Below, in pieces: positions 6,965 to 11,359 of a stretch of 11,359 nt of DNA. A program made the position numbers and the translations under genes. The notes under the pieces are model-generated. The model ran no database searches. It was given only the letters and a program-made list of their open reading frames with translations, and was not told the origin of the DNA. Origin of the DNA: CAYRGG01 sp964423745 (GTDB lineage Bacteria; Pseudomonadota; Gammaproteobacteria; Competibacterales; Competibacteraceae); assembly GCA_964423745.1 (NCBI GenBank), contig CAYRGG010000096.1, positions 1 to 11,359 on the forward strand, written 5' to 3'. Position 1 is the first letter of the stretch. Every line of letters begins with the position of its first letter.

Positions 6965-9619
6965 TTATTTTTGCAAAGCTAAACTGACATGCAAGGTTCC
7001 AGGATCATCGAGATCCCGTTTGACGGAAAAGCCAAGCGCCCGGCTAAGCTTTAACATAGGTTCGTTTTCCGCCAATACTGAGCCGTATAATTCTTGAATG
7101 CCCCGCTTTCTTGCGTATTCAACAATACGCCGCATTAACATGGGTCCGATGCCCATACCTGTCATGGAGCGGTCTACGGCGATGGCAAATTCAGCCGTTT
7201 CAAGATCAGGATCAGCATTCATGCGCACGACACCCCAAATGTCCGCTTTACCTGGCATACCCCGATCTGTCACCACCAGGGCCATCTCGCGATCGTAGTC
7301 CAACTGTGTGAGACGGGCTGCCATGGCATGGGTAAGTTGTTTAATGGGCTGGAAAAAACGCAATCGTCTGTCCTCGGGCGGCATACGCCGCACCATCTCC
7401 TGTAGGGGCGGCTCATCCTCCGGCAAGATGGGACGCAGACAAAAGTTTCTACCATCGGGTAATGCAAAGTCCTGCTCTAGTTCTTTGGGGTAAGGATGAA
7501 TAGCCAAGCGATCGGTTCCAGAACTTTCAGCATGCGCGACGCGCGCCGTTGCAGTTAAAGCGAGCACACCATCAGGACCTGCCCACAAGGGATTGATGGT
7601 TAATTCCATGATTTCCCCAAGATCGATCACCATTTGGGAAACCTTGAGCAACGTGAGTGCGATGGCATCCAGATCTGCGGGTCGCCCTTGACTGGTGCTG
7701 AGCATGGAATAAATTCGAGTACGACTCATAAGCTCCCGGGCCAAATGCATATTCAAAGGTGGAATGGCATAGGTAATGTCATTGATAACTTGAGTTTCTG
7801 TACCCCCTTGACCAAACAGCAATACCGGTGTACCTCCGAAATGCTGACCGGTGCGCACGCCAATAATCAGTTCATAGGCTCCGTGGCGGGATAACATGGG
7901 CTGCACAGCAAAACCATTGATTGTGGCGTTAGGGACTAGACTTTGTACACGCTTGAGAATGGCAGAAGCAGCAGCAAACACTTCTTCAGGTGTATCTAGA
8001 GCAAGGGCAACACCCCCAACATCAGAGCGGTCTAAAATATCAGAAGATAAGATTTTCAGGGCTACAGGACCGTTGAGTCCTGCCGCCAATTCAGCGGCAT
8101 CTTGAGGTCCCGAGGCATACCGGGTAGTGGCCATAGGAATATCGTAAGCGGTCAATAATTCGTTGACCTCTCGAGGATTTAAGATTTCCCGACTTGCATC
8201 TAATGCTTTTGTAATGATCCAGCGAGCCTTTTCCACGTCCGGCGCAAATTCTTCGGGCACCGACGGTGGCGTCTCCATCAAAAGTTCTTGGTTATGGCTG
8301 TACATAGCCACCCGTGCGAAGGCCCGCGCCGCTTCATCAGGGGTGGTATAAGTCGCAATGCTAGCTTCCCGCAAACGCTTGCGAGCGGGCGCATCGGCCG
8401 GTGCCCCCACCCAGCTGGTAATCACCAAGCGACGACTTTTAGTGGCTCGGGCCACGATAGCTTTGGCGCTTTCTTCATCGGCGTCGGGCGAGTCAGGTAC
8501 GTGGACAATGAGCACACCGTCGGCCCCTGGTTCTTTTAATAACAATTCCAGCGCTTGATCGTACTCTTTGAAACTCGCGTGTTCACCCAAATCCACGGGA
8601 TTATCCACATGGGATTTGGGCGGCACCAGACCCTTGAGGGCAGTTTGGGTCTCTTCTCCAATCACGGCGAGTTCGCCCCCTAACCAAAGCAAGGTGTCGT
8701 TTGCCAGTAAACCGATGCTGCGGCTGTTACCCAGAATAATTAGACGATTTTGGCGTACCGGTTTAGCCGTTGCTAAGGTTTCAACAGCGTTAAAAAGTTG
8801 CTCAATAGTGTACGCACGCAATAGCCCTGCGCGTCGAAACCCGGCATCGTAAATAGCGTCCTCCACTTCGCTATCGCCATGATTGCGAGGTTTTAAAACG
8901 ATGACAGGTTTAATTCGAGCAGCGATGCGTGCAGCCGACATAAACTTACGCGGCTTACGGATATGCTCCAAGTGGATTAGAATCGAGCGAGTATGGGGGT
9001 CTTGGGCTAAATAATCCAAGACATCGCTAAAGTCCACATCCATGCGTGCGCCAAGAGAAATTACATAGGAAAAACCGATATTGCGCCGATGGGTCCAGTT
9101 AATAATGGCGCGCATAATCGCTGAAGATTGGGTAATAACCGCAATATTACCTGGAATAAACCGGGTATGGCTTAGAGTAGCATTGATGCCGTTACCCGGC
9201 ACTGCAAAACCCAATCGGTCTGGTCCTAAAATGCGCAGTAAATAGGGTTTTGCCGCATCCAATATCGCCTTTATAAGCGCTTCGTTTTCGCTCTGTTGCA
9301 CCTTCAAAATTTCATCGGTAATGAGCAAAACGGCTCGCGTACCACGCGCACCCAGTTCGCTGATAAGTTCAGGACACTCCCGTAGCGGTCTAGTGATAAT
9401 AGCCAGCTCCGCCACCTCCGGTAAACTGGCCACATCTTTGTAAGTGAGCACCCCCGCCACAGCACGTCGGTCAGGGTTAACAGGCATCACCGGTCCTTTG
9501 AATCCCGCCTCGATAAGATGCATTTCTAATAGAGCGTTTAGACTATCGTCCTGTTTGCCCTGTCCAATGACAGCGATGGAGCGAGGCTTAAACATATAAT
9601 CCAAGTTGCGGATAGTCAT
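6965..9619 (-). CDS. pat: PatZ/YfiQ-type protein lysine acetyltransferase (ADP-forming acyl-CoA synthetase-like domains plus GNAT)
   Basis: This enzyme acetylates lysines of target proteins, classically acetyl-CoA synthetase, using acetyl-CoA. It has 884 residues, about the length of E. coli PatZ (886), and aligns with it by eye throughout. The order is a CoA-binding Rossmann domain (about 8-130), a succinyl-CoA-ligase-like domain (to about 450), an ATP-grasp region (about 475-700) and a C-terminal GNAT domain (about 725-884). In the GNAT part, AEFAIAV carries Glu810, aligned with the catalytic Glu of Salmonella Pat, and GMGIG at 821-825 is the acetyl-CoA-binding turn. The catalytic SHTG histidine loop of true ADP-forming synthetases is absent near residues 243-256, as in Pat enzymes, so the N-terminal half is probably a sensor. 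I chose ATG 9619 over TTG 9625: AAAGG lies eight bases before the ATG but only two before the TTG. Confidence 0.95.
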   Translation of the reverse strand: MTIRNLDYMFKPRSIAVIGQGKQDDSLNALLEMHLIEAGFKGPVMPVNPDRRAVAGVLTYKDVASLPEVAELAIITRPLRECPELISELGARGTRAVLLITDEILKVQQSENEALIKAILDAAKPYLLRILGPDRLGFAVPGNGINATLSHTRFIPGNIAVITQSSAIMRAIINWTHRRNIGFSYVISLGARMDVDFSDVLDYLAQDPHTRSILIHLEHIRKPRKFMSAARIAARIKPVIVLKPRNHGDSEVEDAIYDAGFRRAGLLRAYTIEQLFNAVETLATAKPVRQNRLIILGNSRSIGLLANDTLLWLGGELAVIGEETQTALKGLVPPKSHVDNPVDLGEHASFKEYDQALELLLKEPGADGVLIVHVPDSPDADEESAKAIVARATKSRRLVITSWVGAPADAPARKRLREASIATYTTPDEAARAFARVAMYSHNQELLMETPPSVPEEFAPDVEKARWIITKALDASREILNPREVNELLTAYDIPMATTRYASGPQDAAELAAGLNGPVALKILSSDILDRSDVGGVALALDTPEEVFAAASAILKRVQSLVPNATINGFAVQPMLSRHGAYELIIGVRTGQHFGGTPVLLFGQGGTETQVINDITYAIPPLNMHLARELMSRTRIYSMLSTSQGRPADLDAIALTLLKVSQMVIDLGEIMELTINPLWAGPDGVLALTATARVAHAESSGTDRLAIHPYPKELEQDFALPDGRNFCLRPILPEDEPPLQEMVRRMPPEDRRLRFFQPIKQLTHAMAARLTQLDYDREMALVVTDRGMPGKADIWGVVRMNADPDLETAEFAIAVDRSMTGMGIGPMLMRRIVEYARKRGIQELYGSVLAENEPMLKLSRALGFSVKRDLDDPGTLHVSLALQK

Positions 9620-9665
9620 TGGCAATACCTTTGCGAATAGCGGTCGCGTTATAAGTCACCGAGTA

Positions 9666-9685
9666 AAGGGTATTATGTCACCCTT
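9666..9685. promoter_or_regulatory. Inverted repeat upstream of pat, possible operator or leader hairpin
   Basis: AAGGGT at 9666-9671 pairs exactly with ACCCTT at 9680-9685. It lies about 50-65 bases upstream of the pat start and in the divergent region shared with the acyl carrier protein gene. A second GTCACC copy (9655-9660 and 9677-9682) overlaps it. A regulator site or a 5' leader hairpin would both fit; neither is shown. A TATAAC hexamer on the minus strand at 9648-9653 could be a -10 box, but I see no good -35 partner. Confidence 0.28.
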
Positions 9686-9758
9686 CCTAGATTATCCCTA
9701 GAAACATCAAAAATTTGCCCAAGAGAAACCAAAATAGTTAGTGTGTTTATTCTAATGG

Positions 9759-9787
9759 TTGCTGTTATGCTGAGTCTCTAGAATAAC
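9759..9787 (+). promoter_or_regulatory. Weak sigma-70-like promoter candidate for the acyl carrier protein gene
   Basis: TTGCTG at 9759-9764 and AATAAC at 9782-9787 are separated by exactly 17 bases. They match consensus at 3 of 6 and 4 of 6 positions. The -10 box would lie 25 bases upstream of the ATG, leaving a short leader. The match is weak and such pairs occur by chance in A+T-rich DNA. Confidence 0.22.
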
Positions 9788-9812
9788 CTTTACATACCAT
9801 GGAGCCATAGTG

Positions 9813-10079
9813 ATGGAAAAACAGCAAATTAGAGAGACAGTCTTACGACTGTTGATGTCAATAGCCCCTGATGCCGATACACAAACCATAAAGCCCAATG
9901 TGAGTTTTCACGATCAGCTAGAAATCGATTCTATCGATTTTCTGCGTTTGATGACGGCGTTGGAACAAGAGTTACAAGTAGAAATTCCAGATCTCGATTT
10001 CCCGAAACTGTCGACTTTACAGGGATGTGTTAACTATCTAGCAGAAAAACTCGTCGACACTGAAGCTGTATTTAGCTGA
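9813..10079 (+). CDS. Acyl carrier protein (phosphopantetheine-binding), free-standing
   Basis: This 88-residue, acidic, helical protein has the size and fold pattern of an acyl carrier protein. Ser40 in EIDSIDFLRL (37-46) is the expected 4'-phosphopantetheine attachment site; the motif is DSI rather than the common DSL. It carries acyl groups as thioesters in the cytoplasm and needs a holo-ACP synthase from elsewhere. It is unlikely to be the fatty-acid AcpP: it lacks the near-invariant AcpP core sequence, and no fab genes flank it. The ATG at 9813 has GGAG eight bases ahead; an in-frame GTG at 9810 has only five bases and is less likely. It stands alone and is divergent from pat. Its partner enzymes are not in the window, so it may serve a lipid, polyketide or surface-modification pathway encoded elsewhere. 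Confidence 0.9.
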   Translation: MEKQQIRETVLRLLMSIAPDADTQTIKPNVSFHDQLEIDSIDFLRLMTALEQELQVEIPDLDFPKLSTLQGCVNYLAEKLVDTEAVFS

Positions 10080-10489
10080 TAAGGATCGCCACTAGTGAGG
10101 TCAAGGCGCACGGTCTAACAATGACTTAAATTAAGAAATACTACACTCTAACTCGCAAACGAAATATTATAAAATTCACGTTGAATGAGTGTTATCAAGT
10201 TGAAGATCTTTTTATGTAAACTATTGTTCTTTTAGAATTATAATATTATATGATTTGAGCTGTTTAATATTTCATTACCGATCATAAACATTTATCGATT
10301 ATAGGTTTTAATTCCATTGCTTGCGAAATGCTTGCTCATTAATAGAGTGAATCAAAACCCTTAAAATAACGCCAAACAAGCGTGACAATAAATCGTATAG
10401 ATATGGAAAAATTATTTATTCTCTCTTCGTTCGTCTTAAATGCCATCTAAACTCAAAGTTGCTGATAAAAAATTTCAACTCTCTTAATA
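10080..10489. other. A+T-rich intergenic region, no gene seen
   Basis: This 410-bp stretch lies between the convergent ends of the acyl carrier protein gene and the GGDEF-EAL gene. It is A+T rich and I find no ORF with a ribosome site and coding character; the longest plus-strand candidate I checked is 16 codons (starting near 10185). It contains the palindrome CACTAGTG just after the carrier gene and a TGCTTGC direct repeat at 10318-10335. No convincing intrinsic terminator was found for either gene. A small RNA cannot be excluded or supported by eye. Confidence 0.5.
10318..10335. repeat. Two-copy direct repeat TGCTTGC, 11-base period
   Basis: TGCTTGC occurs at 10318-10324 and again at 10329-10335, with GAAA between. 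The 11-base period puts both copies on the same face of the helix, as in some protein-binding sites. Two short copies could also be chance. Confidence 0.3.
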
Positions 10490-11359
10490 TTAAGCATGAA
10501 AGTTCTTAGCAGCGATTGCCTTAGAACTGTAAATTGCTGGATCGGTTGATTTCAACATAAAAGCAGTCATTTCATCAGCAGTAAGTGGTTTGCTGATGAG
10601 ATAACCTTGCACCACTGTGCAACCATTGTTACGGAGACAGGTAAGCTGATTCTCCGTCTCAACGCCTTCGGCAATAACCCGTAAGTTTAAACTGCAGCTC
10701 ATAGCAATGACAGCCATAATGATGGCCGCGTCGTCTTCGCTTTGGTCAATACCTTGGATAAATCGACGGTCAATTTTTACAGTATCGATGGGAAACGAAC
10801 GCAATGCACCGAGAGACGAATAGCCGCTACCAAATTTATCCAGGGAAATATGTACGCCTTGATCCTTTAGCGCGATTAACGTCTCTAGAGCACTTGCCTG
10901 GACGTCAATGATACTGGTCTCTGTTAACTCTATAGTCAATCGATGGGGTGCCAAATCCGCCTCTGCTAAAACCCGTTTTATTAAATCTTCAAGCTTACCT
11001 TTTCTAAATTGGCATAGAGCAATATTGACAGCGACTTGAATGGTGCTGAAACCTAAATCTTGCCAGATCCTCCCCTGCTGACACGCCTCTTTTAGCACCC
11101 ATTCACCAATGGGTTCGATGAGACCCGTCTGTTCCGCTAGGCCAATAAAGGCATGGGGCACAAGCAATCCTTTGTCAGGTTGCCGCCAGCGCAATAACGC
11201 TTCCACGCCAAGCACTTTTCCGTTACGAATATCCACCTGAGGTTGATAGTGCAATTCGAACTCATTGCGTTCAACCGCTTTGCGCAGTGCACGTTCAAGA
11301 TTTAGACGGTCCAACATATGCTGGTGCATGGACTCTGTGTAATGTTGATAAGTATTTTT
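10490..11359 (-). CDS. GGDEF-EAL cyclic-di-GMP protein, C-terminal part (cut by window edge)
   Basis: 289 residues are visible and the frame stays open to the right edge, so the ATG at 11329 is internal. The ten residues before it (KNTYQHYTES) look like the end of a GGDEF domain, followed by the usual linker into EAL. Numbered from that ATG, the EAL domain holds E43 (EALLRW), N102, E134 and E137 (ELTET), D164, K185, E221 (AEGVET) and Q241 (QGYL). Their spacing matches the active-site set of the phosphodiesterase RocR. One position differs: the usual DDFGTG is DKFGSG, so K165 replaces the second acid, which normally sits at the metal centre. If active, the domain would cut cyclic-di-GMP to pGpG; with this change it may be weakened or act as a sensor. 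The C-terminus (after about 260) is a short tail. Sensor domains, if any, lie outside the window. Confidence 0.9.
   Translation of the reverse strand, partial: KNTYQHYTESMHQHMLDRLNLERALRKAVERNEFELHYQPQVDIRNGKVLGVEALLRWRQPDKGLLVPHAFIGLAEQTGLIEPIGEWVLKEACQQGRIWQDLGFSTIQVAVNIALCQFRKGKLEDLIKRVLAEADLAPHRLTIELTETSIIDVQASALETLIALKDQGVHISLDKFGSGYSSLGALRSFPIDTVKIDRRFIQGIDQSEDDAAIIMAVIAMSCSLNLRVIAEGVETENQLTCLRNNGCTVVQGYLISKPLTADEMTAFMLKSTDPAIYSSKAIAAKNFHA

Noticed and set aside
7098..8852. Several plus-strand open frames of 60-95 codons inside pat
   Set aside because: They lie antisense to a well-supported gene, have low-complexity Ser/Arg-rich products and lack recognisable domains; they are shadows of the coding frame.
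9620..9625. TTG start for pat, two codons upstream
   Set aside because: The AAAGG ribosome site is only two bases from it; the ATG at 9619 has the proper eight-base spacing.
10185..10235. 16-codon hydrophobic/basic peptide in the right intergenic gap
   Set aside because: It has no ribosome site, no conservation evidence, and a length expected by chance in A+T-rich DNA.
10455..10485. AGTTG/CAACT hairpin as terminator of the GGDEF-EAL gene
   Set aside because: The stem is short and broken and no U tract follows the stem.
11327..11329. ATG as the true start of the EAL gene
   Set aside because: The frame stays open upstream to the window edge and the upstream residues resemble the end of a GGDEF domain, so this Met is internal.

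Overview
The window looks like chromosomal DNA of a gammaproteobacterium. The CCA-adding enzyme is the long multifunctional type with an HD domain and is close to the E. coli protein along its whole length. The 884-residue protein acetyltransferase is of the PatZ/YfiQ type. I cannot name a genus. Coding DNA is of medium G+C, while several intergenic stretches are strongly A+T rich. No tRNA, rRNA, CRISPR array or transposase gene was seen.

Layout, left to right. (1) 1-1057, minus strand: the first 32 codons of a sulfotransferase, cut by the window edge, sit 2 bases downstream of a family 2 glycosyltransferase. This pair looks like the edge of a surface-glycan locus that makes a sulfated sugar polymer. 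(2) 1058-1320: an A+T-rich gap. (3) 1321-5822, a set of household and envelope genes: cca (minus), a lipoprotein zinc aminopeptidase (plus), a convergent NDUFA9-like SDR reductase (minus), and a TauE/SafE permease (plus, TTG start). Between the last two lies a palindromic element of about 130-140 bp. (4) 5964-9619, minus strand: the PatZ-like acetyltransferase followed by an alpha/beta hydrolase, possibly co-transcribed. (5) 9813-10079, plus strand: a free-standing acyl carrier protein, divergent from pat. (6) 10080-10489: a 410-bp A+T-rich stretch with no gene that I can support. (7) 10490-11359, minus strand: the C-terminal part of a GGDEF-EAL protein that continues past the right edge, with a lysine in place of one conserved active-site acid.

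How they may work together: most genes are independent units. Three links can be argued from arrangement. The glycosyltransferase and sulfotransferase are tightly coupled. The pat gene (acetyl-CoA sensing, protein lysine acetylation) lies next to a hydrolase and a lone acyl carrier protein, which hints at acyl metabolism but does not prove it. The GGDEF-EAL protein would act in cyclic-di-GMP signalling. The most unusual items are the sulfotransferase start at the edge, the palindromic element at 4774-4914, the D-to-K change in the EAL active site, and the orphan acyl carrier protein.
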